The notes under the pieces were generated by a model. It was not told where the DNA came from and did not search any database. It saw only the letters and a list, made by a program, of their open reading frames with translations. 25,125 bases of DNA from Methanobacteriota archaeon (lineage in GTDB: Archaea; Halobacteriota; Methanomicrobia; Methanomicrobiales; Methanoculleaceae): the NCBI GenBank assembly GCA_023457135.1, contig JAEWMO010000112.1, forward strand, positions 1-25,125, in the 5' to 3' direction. This document shows positions 9,692 to 17,420 of this stretch, in pieces; position 1 is the first letter of the stretch; each line of letters starts with the position of its first letter. A program made the position numbers and the translations under genes.

Positions 9692-10717
9692 TTACCTCCT
9701 CCCTGCCGGAGACTCGCTGCACGCGAGATTGCGGGAGATGCGCATTGCCATATCGACAAGAGCCAGTACCTCGCCATCGGAATCCGGTGGGGGCGAGGGC
9801 GGGATATCGCGGGTGATCGCGTCCCGCTCAGCATTGAAGCGCCGCTCCGCGGTGTCGCAGAACTCCTGCAGCTGCCCCTCTCTATACACAATCGGGAGCA
9901 TGTGCGTCGCGACGACGTGCGAGACGAAGCAGAGGGCATCGCAGCCTTCAGTCGCAAGTGCAGGGGCGTGCGAAGGGTTGTGACGGAGCACCGAGCGGTA
10001 GGCGTCGTCCCACGCCAGGTATGCGTCGTAAAAGATCTCCAGGGCGGGCAGGGGATACGCCGCGATGAAGCGGTCTAAGACCTCCTCAATGGTGGCAATC
10101 CGCTCCGCATTCAGGGGGTGGAGTGCATTGCTAACCTCCGTGGAGAGAGGGAGGATGTCTGTGCAGAACGTGCGCTCAAAGCCGTCGGCGTGCAGGCCAC
10201 AACGCTCCAGGTACGCCAGCTCGCTTGAATTCAACCGGAAGCGGTCGAGCGGGATCTCCTCACCGTCGGAAAACTCCTTCCAGAGACGGAACTGGTGGGT
10301 TATGTCACTGATATGGTCTGCGCGTTTTGACTTCATCCACTGGAGCACGGTCCAGAGAAGCACCTGCTCGTAGGGGGTAAAGAGCGAAAGATCCGCCTGA
10401 ACTTTGGGGTAGTATGCGTAGGATTCGTAACTCCTGTTCCGGGAACGGCTGCCCGACGTCCGTCTGCCCGGATACGCCTTTGCCATCGGCGCCTTCACGT
10501 CCAGGTAGGCGCTCGGCTCGTACGTTAACTGGAACGCCGCAGCCTCCGCAGGTCCTTTCGGCATGCGGATGTAGGTCGTCCCGCAGAGCGTTGTTCCTCT
10601 CTGATTATAGTAAATGAGGTCCGCAAAGAAGATGAACTTCAGGAGCTTCGTCCGGCCGATGTGGCCGTTGTGCTCCACGGCGTATAGCAACGCATTGATC
10701 AACTTCTGCTTCCTCAT
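9692..10717 (-). CDS. Panacea (SocA/DUF4065-like) domain protein, antitoxin-like
   Basis: This is a 341-residue protein. Residues about 5-145 look like a Panacea domain: KLINALLYAV, GRTKLLKFIFFADLIYY, GTTYIRMPKGPAEA and, near 110-150, a helical end with HISDITHQF and WKEFS. Panacea domains are antitoxins for many unrelated toxins and also occur as proteolysis adaptors (SocA). The C-terminal part (about 190-341) is helical, with no motif I know, ending in a serine/proline-rich tail; it may be a partner-binding domain. Its start overlaps the upstream small gene (ATGA) and its stop is one base before the PIN gene, so the three are translationally coupled. The PIN protein is the obvious toxin candidate. 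Confidence 0.7.
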   Translation of the reverse strand: MRKQKLINALLYAVEHNGHIGRTKLLKFIFFADLIYYNQRGTTLCGTTYIRMPKGPAEAAAFQLTYEPSAYLDVKAPMAKAYPGRRTSGSRSRNRSYESYAYYPKVQADLSLFTPYEQVLLWTVLQWMKSKRADHISDITHQFRLWKEFSDGEEIPLDRFRLNSSELAYLERCGLHADGFERTFCTDILPLSTEVSNALHPLNAERIATIEEVLDRFIAAYPLPALEIFYDAYLAWDDAYRSVLRHNPSHAPALATEGCDALCFVSHVVATHMLPIVYREGQLQEFCDTAERRFNAERDAITRDIPPSPPPDSDGEVLALVDMAMRISRNLACSESPAGRR

Positions 10718-10971
10718 CCTATCACCTCGAACCTGAAGCTTCCGCTATAATCGGGAAACAAGTCTGTATGTGTGCGTATTACCAGTACTAAAAGATAACC
10801 CTTTCTGAACGCAGGGATGAAGGCGTGATAAATGGGCCGAAGGTGCGAGTCCAGATCGGCCAGGTCATCCGGGAGCAGGTATCTTTCCTCGCAGAGGCGG
10901 AGAATCGTTGCTTCAACTATCTTCCTAGACACTTTCTGCACAGATCTGACCGGCCCTGCAATCTCGCGCAA
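10714..10971 (-). CDS. Small protein upstream of the Panacea gene, unknown
   Basis: Up to 85 residues, from a TTG at 10971 (an in-frame stop lies two codons upstream) or from a GTG a little later. It contains SRKIVEATILRLCEERYLLP and ends SFRFEVIG, with its stop overlapping the Panacea start codon. I do not recognise it. It could be a genuine small partner of the Panacea/PIN pair or the surviving end of a longer gene cut at its 5' side, because only remnants lie upstream. Confidence 0.5.
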   Translation of the reverse strand: MREIAGPVRSVQKVSRKIVEATILRLCEERYLLPDDLADLDSHLRPIYHAFIPAFRKGYLLVLVIRTHTDLFPDYSGSFRFEVIG

Positions 10972-10997
10972 TGTATCCTAAAGTCCGGAGCTTGACT

Positions 10998-11200
10998 TCA
11001 AACAGATCCCGGGAGCTCCGAACATCCACCCTCCATCGGGCGGCGGCCGGGACGGTAGGAGAACGTGCTCTTTCCCGGCCCCTCGCTCATCAGAAGCCCT
11101 TTCTCGACCAGGCCGCCAAGAGCCACAGTGATGTCGTGTGGGTGCTCTTTCGTCACCTCTTTCAGCCTGCCGTGATTCACGCATCCCCTAAAAGGAGATG
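10998..11200 (-). pseudogene. Remnant: winged-helix end of an AlbA_2/ATP-binding regulator
   Basis: The reading frame gives NHGRLKEVTKEHPHDITVAL followed by a KGLL stretch and GPGKSTFSYRPG, which resembles the C-terminal winged-helix domain of AlbA_2-type ATP-binding regulators. No AlbA_2 or ATPase domain precedes it, so it is a stump at most. The relation to the next remnant is unclear: they may be parts of one or of two former genes. Confidence 0.5.
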
Positions 11201-11239
11201 ACGACCAGCATCTGCGTGAAAATCCCACGCTCACCGACG

Positions 11240-11530
11240 CTACTCATCACCGCCTTCGGTGATCTCCCAGTGGCCGCCTTTGGCCGGGCCGACGCGTTGC
11301 ACCTTCCCGGATTTTCTGAGTTTTGCGAGTTGCATCTCTATGGCCCGGGTGCTCTTGCCCAGTGCTTCGGCCATCTCGGGTATGGTGATCTCTGGCTGCC
11401 GCCGGATCATGTCGAGGATTAACCCCGAAGGTTTCACCGAAGGTTCTTCCCTACCCCGGACCCGGCGGATGATAGTCTGGAACCCATCGCTGACGGCAAA
11501 CTCCGGCTCCAGCAGCCCGGCCTCAGTGCC
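11240..11530 (-). pseudogene. Remnant: C-terminus of an AlbA_2-type ATP-binding protein
   Basis: It reads GLLEPEFAVSDGFQTIIRR, the usual end of the HATPase-like domain in AlbA_2/RecG-like regulators, followed by a helix-turn-helix (ILDMIRRQPEITIPEMAEAL, then STRAIEMQLAKLRKSGKVQR) and a normal stop. The roughly 350 upstream residues expected in the family (AlbA_2 and most of the ATP-binding fold) are absent. The break lies close to the two-hairpin repeat copy B. A short residual protein may still be made, but the start is not evident. Confidence 0.6.
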
Positions 11531-11768
11531 CTCGCGTTCCCCTCCCGGACCAGCCGTGCATAACACCTTCGGAGCCTGATGGCTTCTCATGCTCGCTCTT
11601 GCTCGCACCTAACGGTGCCCGAACTCCTGTCCTGCGGACAGTCGTTCCTCGCACACCTTCGCCCGCGCCTCTCGCGAGCGGTAGACCGCCTTTCCCACAT
11701 CGCAGACATCGCACCGGCAAAGCTCCGCCCGCACCAGCGAGGTGAACAGACACCTCCACTCCAGAGCC
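11531..11768. other. Gene-free gap holding repeat copy B
   Basis: This lies between the regulator remnant and the PAS sensor's stop codon. It contains the two-hairpin repeat (below) and, on the minus strand at about 11660-11740, an open stretch with LCRCDVCDVGKAVYRSREA, which looks like a broken Cys-rich coding piece. I cannot assign it. Confidence 0.4.
11573..11650. repeat. Two-hairpin repeat, copy B
   Basis: On the plus strand this reads GCTCG, hairpin GCACC-TAAC-GGTGC (11605-11618), CCGAACTCC, hairpin TGTCC-TGC-GGACA (11628-11640), GTCGTT. Constant blocks and spacing match copy A at 3604-3655; the stem sequences differ but still pair. An extra hairpin, AGCC-TGAT-GGCT, lies at 11573-11584. 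Confidence 0.65.
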
Positions 11769-14093
11769 TCACGCCAGCTCGTGCCTCCGGAGGAACTCCC
11801 GGACCTGCCTCGACTCGATCCAGCCCCGGTCGAGCGCCCGGACGTACCCGTTGATCCGGTCGACCTGCTCCTGGATCCGCTCCACGGCCAGCCCCTCCTC
11901 GAGCAGCTCGGTCATGCCGAGGATCACCTGGAGGGGCTGGCGGATGTGGTCGCCGAGGATTGCAAACTGCTCGATGTTCCGCTCGATCTGCTCGAACGCC
12001 TGCTGCCGGAGCTGCTCGTTCTGTTTCCGCTCGGTGATATCCCTCCCGACCGCGTGGACCCCGATCACAGATCGGTCGCGGACGATAGGGAGCTCGTTCA
12101 GTTCGAGGAACGCCACCGACCCGTCTTTGCGGCAGAACTCGATCTCGAGCCCCACGACCGGCTCGCCCCGGGCTATCTTCCTGCGCCCCTCTTCCCAGGA
12201 AGAGATCGACGATGGAGCAACGTAATCGCGGCACTTGCAGCCGATCAGTTCGTCGGGCGTATAGCCGAGGATCCGCATCACCGCCGGGGAGATGTAGGCG
12301 ATCCCTCCGTCGTGATAGCAGGTGTAGATCATATCGAAACTCTGCTGGGTGATCTCACGGAACTGGGATTCGCTCGTCTGAAGACTCTTCGCCGCCTCGA
12401 CCCGTTCGATCGTCCTTCCAAGACGCCTCGCAACAGTATCGAGCAGCAGCCGCTCGTCACGAAGGAACGGTCCTTCGTCCTCTTCCGGCGTCTCACGAAG
12501 GTAGCAGACCTCCACCGTACCGACCATCTCCCCGTTGACGGCGATCGATGACACCTGCCGCCAGGGTGTCTCCAGGAACCCTTCCGTCTCGAACTCACGT
12601 TCACACACCGTGATCCGGGCGACAGCATCCTCCGGGTACTGCCATCCGGAGGGGAGCACCATAACGGCTTCACGAAAGATCTCATCGAGTGAGGCTCCCG
12701 GCTGCTCGATGATCCGGGATATTGCATACAGGGCTGAAAGTTCTTTTACCCGCTCGTTCAGGTCGTGCGTCAGGCGCCGGAGGGCATCCTCCGCCTGCTT
12801 CCGTTCAGTGACGTCCCTCGCAATGGCTGCAATCCGGGTGACGGCACCGCACGCGTCCCTGACCGGGTAGAAGACGACATCGTACAACCGCCCTTCCCAC
12901 GCATCCTCGAACCGCTCGGCACTCCCCGACCCGGCGACCCGGTTGAGGCGGGCCGCGTGCACCTCCGCCGCATCCGGCGGGAAGAGCCCGGAGATGTTCA
13001 TACCGATGAGGTTCTCACGCGAGAGCCCGAAGCGCCGCGTCGCCATCTCGTTGGCGTCGATGACCCGGCCGCTCATATCGAGGAGGACGATCACGTCGTC
13101 GGGAGCGTCGAGGAGGGCGCGGGCCGTCGCCTCGCTCTCCCGCCGTTCGTCCTCGGTACGCTTCCGGTCGGTGATATCGTAGAGCTGCTCGACGATGAAC
13201 GCCACCTCGCCCCGCTCATCGAGGATCGGGCTTGCGCGGCACTCCAGGTACCGGTCGAGTTCGGGCACGAACCTCTCGACGACCTCGCGCTTTCTGCCCG
13301 CGAGCGCCCGGCCTGTAGCGCAGACCTCGCACGGTCCTGTTCGCCCGATGAGTTCGTAGCACTTCCGCCCGTTCACCTCCTCCGGCGTCATGCCGAGCGC
13401 CTCGTAGCCGGCGCGGTTGTAGCGCAGGACCGTGTGGTCCGGCAGCTGGATACCGACGATGTCCCCGAGATTCTCAAAGAGCCCGAGAAGCAGGGTATCC
13501 GTCTCCTCCGCGAGGGGTCTCTTTTGTTCTTCCCCGGCGGTCTCCTGCCAGGTGACGGCGGCACCGGAGATGACCCCGGCCGTGATGATGGGTGTGGCGG
13601 ATACGGCAACCTGCGTGGCATCCCCGGAATCATCGAGGAGGACGAACCGGCAGGACCGGAGTTCCTCTCCCGCGAGCGCCCGGTTCCCGGGAAGATCTCC
13701 GGGCCCGACCGGCCCGCCGTCAGGATAATGGACCGTTATCCCGCCGGAGACATCCCCCGTCCCCGACAACGCCCGGGCTATCCGGCTCTCTTCCCCCGGC
13801 CCCGCCACGACCACCCGGCCGTCGGCATCGTAGACAGCCCCCTGCCGGCCGACGGCGGCGAGGATTGCGTCACGCTCTGCTTCGGCCCGGGCAGCACGGC
13901 CGACGAGATCCCGGTTCTCGTCGAGCAGTGTCTCGATGCCGTCTTTCAGCCTCCTCTGTGACCGGCGGTCGAGGGCGTGGGCTGCATCCCGCAACATCTG
14001 CAGCAACTCACTCCGGGATAGATCAGACCGGCACTCCATCAACCTCTCCAGCTCCTGAAACAGTCTGGATATTCGCACATCTCCTCTCTGCAT
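11769..14093 (-). CDS. Multi-PAS/GAF sensor protein with kinase-like tail
   Basis: About 774 residues from the ATG at 14093; a GTG at 14078 behind GAGGAGAT is an alternative. In order: a helical N-terminus (1-75), a weak PAS-like region (about 75-185), PAS (200-312) with cysteines in KCYEL and PCEVC, PAS (320-432), a GAF-like region (445-565), PAS (575-690), each PAS followed by a D(V/I)T(E/D)RK end, and a tail (697-774) with NIEQFAILGDHIRQPLQVIL. H716 resembles the phosphoacceptor histidine of a kinase H-box, but there is no HATPase domain, so it cannot phosphorylate by itself unless a partner supplies ATP. It has no membrane segment: a cytosolic sensor. The gene at 22781 has the same tail. 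Confidence 0.85.
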   Translation of the reverse strand: MQRGDVRISRLFQELERLMECRSDLSRSELLQMLRDAAHALDRRSQRRLKDGIETLLDENRDLVGRAARAEAERDAILAAVGRQGAVYDADGRVVVAGPGEESRIARALSGTGDVSGGITVHYPDGGPVGPGDLPGNRALAGEELRSCRFVLLDDSGDATQVAVSATPIITAGVISGAAVTWQETAGEEQKRPLAEETDTLLLGLFENLGDIVGIQLPDHTVLRYNRAGYEALGMTPEEVNGRKCYELIGRTGPCEVCATGRALAGRKREVVERFVPELDRYLECRASPILDERGEVAFIVEQLYDITDRKRTEDERRESEATARALLDAPDDVIVLLDMSGRVIDANEMATRRFGLSRENLIGMNISGLFPPDAAEVHAARLNRVAGSGSAERFEDAWEGRLYDVVFYPVRDACGAVTRIAAIARDVTERKQAEDALRRLTHDLNERVKELSALYAISRIIEQPGASLDEIFREAVMVLPSGWQYPEDAVARITVCEREFETEGFLETPWRQVSSIAVNGEMVGTVEVCYLRETPEEDEGPFLRDERLLLDTVARRLGRTIERVEAAKSLQTSESQFREITQQSFDMIYTCYHDGGIAYISPAVMRILGYTPDELIGCKCRDYVAPSSISSWEEGRRKIARGEPVVGLEIEFCRKDGSVAFLELNELPIVRDRSVIGVHAVGRDITERKQNEQLRQQAFEQIERNIEQFAILGDHIRQPLQVILGMTELLEEGLAVERIQEQVDRINGYVRALDRGWIESRQVREFLRRHELA

Positions 14094-14505
14094 CCTGCGG
14101 CGACGAGACCGGCTTTCAGGAACAGCATGGCACAGACCGTACGCCCGTGCCGCGGCGGCTTGACAGGCGAGCCCGGTTCCCCCTCCGCCTGCACGGGTTC
14201 TCCCCAACGGGCCCGCCGGACAACCGGCAGAACATCACCGCCCCGGCAGGCGTGGGGCATACGGTAGTGAGGATCGCCCACACCGCGAGTATATACTATG
14301 TGGTTTATTCCACCACAATTATAAAAATACGTCGGCACAGGATCGTCGCACCGGTGAGAATCAACAGCCCAATCCGGGCCGGTCGGCCGGGAAAGACCGC
14401 TACAGGCGCATCCACTCCCCGGATATCCCCGGCCGCTGCACCTGCGGGGGCGGCGTGCGGCAGAGAGCACCGCAATCTTTATGATCCATAGAGGGTGTTC
14501 CGGCG
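14094..14505. other. Divergent intergenic region, PAS sensor / trkH
   Basis: About 410 bp with no supported gene. On the minus strand TATA-like elements lie near 14319-14327 (TTTTTATAA) and 14290-14297, suitable for the PAS gene with a long leader. A TGTGG/CCACA inverted pair lies at 14299-14317. The trkH TATA (CTTTATGAT, 14477-14485) is at the right end. Confidence 0.5.
14477..14485 (+). promoter_or_regulatory. trkH TATA box
   Basis: CTTTATGAT is centred about 25 bp before the GTG at 14506, fitting a leaderless transcript starting at or near that codon. Confidence 0.4.
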
Positions 14506-16056
14506 GTGCGGCTGGAGATCCCGGCGACCCGCATCAGGCGTGGCATGCAACATCGCAAAAACCGCTCCTTCACGGCACACAACGGCAGGACGACACTGCC
14601 GGCGGCACACAGCCAGTTTGCAATCATCGCTCCAGACCTCGGACTTGTCTTCCTCTTCATCGCACTGGTCTCCTGCACACCGTTCCTGGTCGGCATCTGG
14701 TGCGGCGAGACCGGATATCTCCTCCCGATGGCCTCGGCACCGGCGGGGTTCGGTCTCCTCGGCATCTGGCTTGCCGGCATCAGGAAGGTGGAGGGGGAGG
14801 CGCACCTCTCCGTTGCCCTCTCTGCGGTTGCCCTGATATGGCTCGCGGCCGCCCTGATCGGTGCCCTCCCCTACACCTTCGGCCTGGGCATGCCCTATAT
14901 CGACAGCGTCTTCGAGGCGATGTCCGGCTGGACCGGCACGGGGTTCTCCCTTCTCCCTTCGGTCGATACCGCCCCGAAGATGATCCTCTTCTGGCGTTCG
15001 CTGACCCAGTGGATGGGGGGGGTTGGCATTGTCGCGTTCACCATCGCGCTCGCGGGGAGAACGGGCCTGACCCGGTTCCGGCTCTACCGTGCGGAGGGGA
15101 GGTCCGAGACGTTCATGCCGAGCGTCGTCGCCACCGGCTTTGAGATGTGGCGGATCTACATCGCGCTCACGGCTATCGGGATCGGGCTCGTCCTCCTCTC
15201 GGGCATCCCCCTCTGGGACGCGGTCAACATCGTCATGACGGCGATATCGACCGGGGGGTTTGCGGTGCATACGGCCGGCATCCTCTACTACAACAACCCG
15301 GTCCTCGAGATGCTCGTCGTCCCGGTCATGATCGCCGGAGCCCTGCCGTTCAAACTCTACTTCCTCCTCTACTACCGGAAACGGTTCGAGCTCCTCACGG
15401 ACCGGCAGGCGATCCTCCTCTTTGCGCTCATCCTTGCCGGATGCGCCGTCATCACGCTCGATCTCGTGACGATCTCCGCCCTTCCTCCTCTCGAGGCCCT
15501 CCGTGAGGGAGTCTTCATGACGGTGAGCGGCATCACCTGCACCGGGTTCCAGAACGCGGACCCCCGGAGCTGGTATGGCACGACGGTGATAGTGCTCACG
15601 AGCCTGATGCTCGTCGGCGGATCGGCAGGAAGCACCGCCGGGGGTATCAAACTCGCGAGGATCATCCTCGCCCTTGAGATGCTCAGGTGGTGGTTCAGGA
15701 GAATCTACACCGGCTGGCGGGCGATCACGCCGCTCCGGCACGAGGGACGGCAGATCCTCGAGCATCTCCCCGAATACGAGGTCTCAAAGAACATGCTTGT
15801 TGCGGTGCTCTTCGTCCTGCTGGTCGCGGTCGCCACCCTCCTCCTGCTCCACTGTGCGCCGCAGGGGGGGTTCGACTCGGCGGATGTCATCTTCGAGGTC
15901 GTCTCCGCCGTATCAAACGTCGGGATCACCACCGGGTTCGTGAACACCGGTATGAGCCCGGCAGCAAAACTGCTCTTCATCATCGTCATGTGGGCAGGAA
16001 GGCTCGAGATCGTGCCCGTCATCGCTCTGGTGCTCGGGGTATCAAGGAGACTGTAG
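14506..16056 (+). CDS. trkH: TrkH family potassium uptake channel subunit
   Basis: This 516-residue membrane protein has about ten hydrophobic segments and the four pore loops of the TrkH/KtrB superfamily, each with the selectivity glycine: SGWTGTGFS, STGGFAVH, SGITCTGFQ and SNVGITTGF. An AGSTAGGIKLAR segment before the second half is also typical. It moves K+ (with or without Na+/H+ coupling) across the cytoplasmic membrane and normally needs a cytosolic TrkA gating ring; no trkA is in this window. I chose the GTG at 14506 because a TATA box lies at the leaderless distance; the ATG at 14545 would remove 13 non-conserved residues. The gene is monocistronic. Confidence 0.9.
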   Translation: MRLEIPATRIRRGMQHRKNRSFTAHNGRTTLPAAHSQFAIIAPDLGLVFLFIALVSCTPFLVGIWCGETGYLLPMASAPAGFGLLGIWLAGIRKVEGEAHLSVALSAVALIWLAAALIGALPYTFGLGMPYIDSVFEAMSGWTGTGFSLLPSVDTAPKMILFWRSLTQWMGGVGIVAFTIALAGRTGLTRFRLYRAEGRSETFMPSVVATGFEMWRIYIALTAIGIGLVLLSGIPLWDAVNIVMTAISTGGFAVHTAGILYYNNPVLEMLVVPVMIAGALPFKLYFLLYYRKRFELLTDRQAILLFALILAGCAVITLDLVTISALPPLEALREGVFMTVSGITCTGFQNADPRSWYGTTVIVLTSLMLVGGSAGSTAGGIKLARIILALEMLRWWFRRIYTGWRAITPLRHEGRQILEHLPEYEVSKNMLVAVLFVLLVAVATLLLLHCAPQGGFDSADVIFEVVSAVSNVGITTGFVNTGMSPAAKLLFIIVMWAGRLEIVPVIALVLGVSRRL

Positions 16057-16228
16057 CCCGCGATGAGCCCTGCAGATCATTTTGGCCGGGATCTTTTCGG
16101 ATGCAGGATCGCCGTCCGGTCTCCGGACCGAACCGCAAGGAGAACAACGGGCTGCAATGACCGCGGCCGGGGGGAGGATAGGTATGCCGGACCACCGACC
16201 GGCGAAAAAGAAGATAAAGGTGAGAGGC

Positions 16229-16309
16229 TTAGTTCTTCTTTCCCTTGACCGGGGCCTTCTCCGGAGCCTTCTCCTGCTTCTTATCCTGAGACTTCTTATC
16301 CTTTGCCAT
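16229..16309 (-). CDS. 26-residue Lys-rich microprotein
   Basis: The sequence starts MAKDKKSQDKKQEKAPEKAP and ends VKGKKN. The composition is strongly basic, with about ten lysines and no hydrophobic core, so it is presumably disordered. Expression signals are good: GGGAGGT about 10 nt before the ATG, and a TATA (AAATTTATATCC, about 16360-16370) 25-30 bp before the likely transcript start. The stop is TAA. I do not know its function; such peptides may bind nucleic acid or ribosomes. The good signals are the main reason to call it real. Confidence 0.6.
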   Translation of the reverse strand: MAKDKKSQDKKQEKAPEKAPVKGKKN

Positions 16310-16357
16310 AAATGACACACCTCCCTCCCGAGGCGGGATATATCTGATGTCACCCGG

Positions 16358-16371
16358 TCCGGATATAAATT
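16358..16371 (-). promoter_or_regulatory. Promoter of the Lys-rich microprotein
   Basis: On the minus strand AAATTTATATCC forms a TATA element in an AT-rich island, followed by a roughly 28-nt leader with the GGGAGGT ribosome site. Confidence 0.5.
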
Positions 16372-16516
16372 TTACGCTCCCTCAGCCAAATTCTGCGGGA
16401 TTTGCGGCAAAAACAGGCGTATTTTTTCCGGACAGCGGCGCCGGGGAACGGGGAGTCGCACCGGCGGGCCGCGCTGGTGGGAGATTGGAAAAACGGGGTG
16501 TGGGCGGGGGGCAGGC

Positions 16517-16903
16517 TTACCCGCTTCTCCGGGCGCTGGAGAGCATGTAGAGCATGATGATGGAGAGCCCGCCGACCACCTCGACGCCGAAGACGATGGC
16601 CATGGTCGGGACCGTGCCGACGATGTTCAGACCGGCTATCGGCCCGAGATCGACAGGCATGCCGGCAGGTATCGAGTCCGATCCCTCGAGCCAGTCGCAG
16701 AAGAGCACGGTGCCGACCGCAAGCATGACGACCGCCATGAGGACGAAGATGACCAGCCCCATGACTTCGGTCTTCCGCAACGACTTCCCCCCGAACCGTA
16801 CGGAGGTTACCCCTGCTCCCGGGCTGAAGAGGGGCGGGACGACCCCGGCCACCAGGGCAAGGACGATCCCGAAGGCGAGGGAGAGCCTGCTGCTCTCACG
16901 CAT
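16517..16903 (-). CDS. MnhB-like small membrane protein
   Basis: 128 residues from the ATG at 16903, chosen because GGAGAGGTGA ends 5 nt upstream (a GTG at 16912 is possible). About four hydrophobic segments are visible. The second half (VDLGPIAGLNIVGTVPTMAI, then FGVEVVGG and IIMLYML) resembles the MnhB/MrpB domain of multisubunit Na+/H+ antiporters and membrane hydrogenases. No other antiporter or hydrogenase gene is next to it, so it is either an orphan subunit or a related protein with another role. It overlaps the end of the small Cys-containing gene upstream by 8 nt. Confidence 0.6.
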   Translation of the reverse strand: MRESSRLSLAFGIVLALVAGVVPPLFSPGAGVTSVRFGGKSLRKTEVMGLVIFVLMAVVMLAVGTVLFCDWLEGSDSIPAGMPVDLGPIAGLNIVGTVPTMAIVFGVEVVGGLSIIMLYMLSSARRSG

Positions 16904-17156
16904 GGGTCTCACCTCTCCTGTCCGGTGCGGGGGTAGGGGGCAACCCGGTGCACGGGAACCGCCGGTCGGTGACGGCGGTTGCTACCGGGAGTTCGCAGTC
17001 AATCGCCATGATATGGAGGCCTGGGGTTATATCGGCGGTCGGCATACGGCAGGTCATGAAATCACCCGGGACATATGGATACTCTCCGTTCATCACCGCA
17101 GAATCACCGGTGCACCGGTGCCGGCACAGCGGGCATGATTCTACATGATTGAACAT
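16896..17156 (-). CDS. Small Cys-containing protein, unknown
   Basis: 86 residues, starting MFNHVESCPLCRHRCTGD. The N-terminus has CPLC and a nearby third cysteine, suggesting a metal site, with three single cysteines later (MTC, IDC, FPC); the C-terminus is proline-rich. A TATA-like TTAAATA (17181-17187) lies about 27 bp before the ATG, so a leaderless mRNA is plausible. It overlaps and would be co-transcribed with the MnhB-like gene. The family is not recognised; a chance frame is possible given the high GC. Confidence 0.42.
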   Translation of the reverse strand: MFNHVESCPLCRHRCTGDSAVMNGEYPYVPGDFMTCRMPTADITPGLHIMAIDCELPVATAVTDRRFPCTGLPPTPAPDRRGETHA

Positions 17157-17164
17157 GATAATAC
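17135..17164. promoter_or_regulatory. Three 10-bp direct repeats (CATGAT)
   Basis: CATGATTCTA, CATGATTGAA and CATGATAATA follow each other exactly at 10-bp intervals across the start codon and promoter side of the minus-strand 86-residue gene. Spacing of one helical turn would let a regulator bind three adjacent sites on one face. Confidence 0.45.
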
Positions 17165-17420
17165 TATGAGACAGGGGATCTATTTAATGCTATGCATCCG
17201 ATCGCCGGGGATACCCACAAGATCAGGCTCCGGTGCAACAGAGCAGGCACCAGGTATTTTATTTGCCGATATTTATGCTGAGGGGATGCCGGGAGACGGG
17301 GCGGCCGTCACCGGAGAGCACCGGAGCGGCCCGGATAAAAATCCTATTTTCAGGAGAGCAATAAGGAAAAAGTTTGGAATATACCAAGATTTTTATTCGC
17401 CTTCTCCCAACGGATATTGA

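Noticed and set aside
12765..13961. Open frame (398 codons) on the plus strand
   Set aside because: Antisense shadow of the PAS/GAF sensor gene.
14479..15765. Open frame (428 codons) on the minus strand
   Set aside because: It lies across trkH, whose membrane segments and pore loops are certain; the composition is very polar and repetitive.
17145..17420. 91-codon plus-strand frame before the PAPS-reductase-like gene
   Set aside because: No ribosome site or promoter at the proper distance, low-complexity composition, and it overlaps the likely promoter of the next gene.
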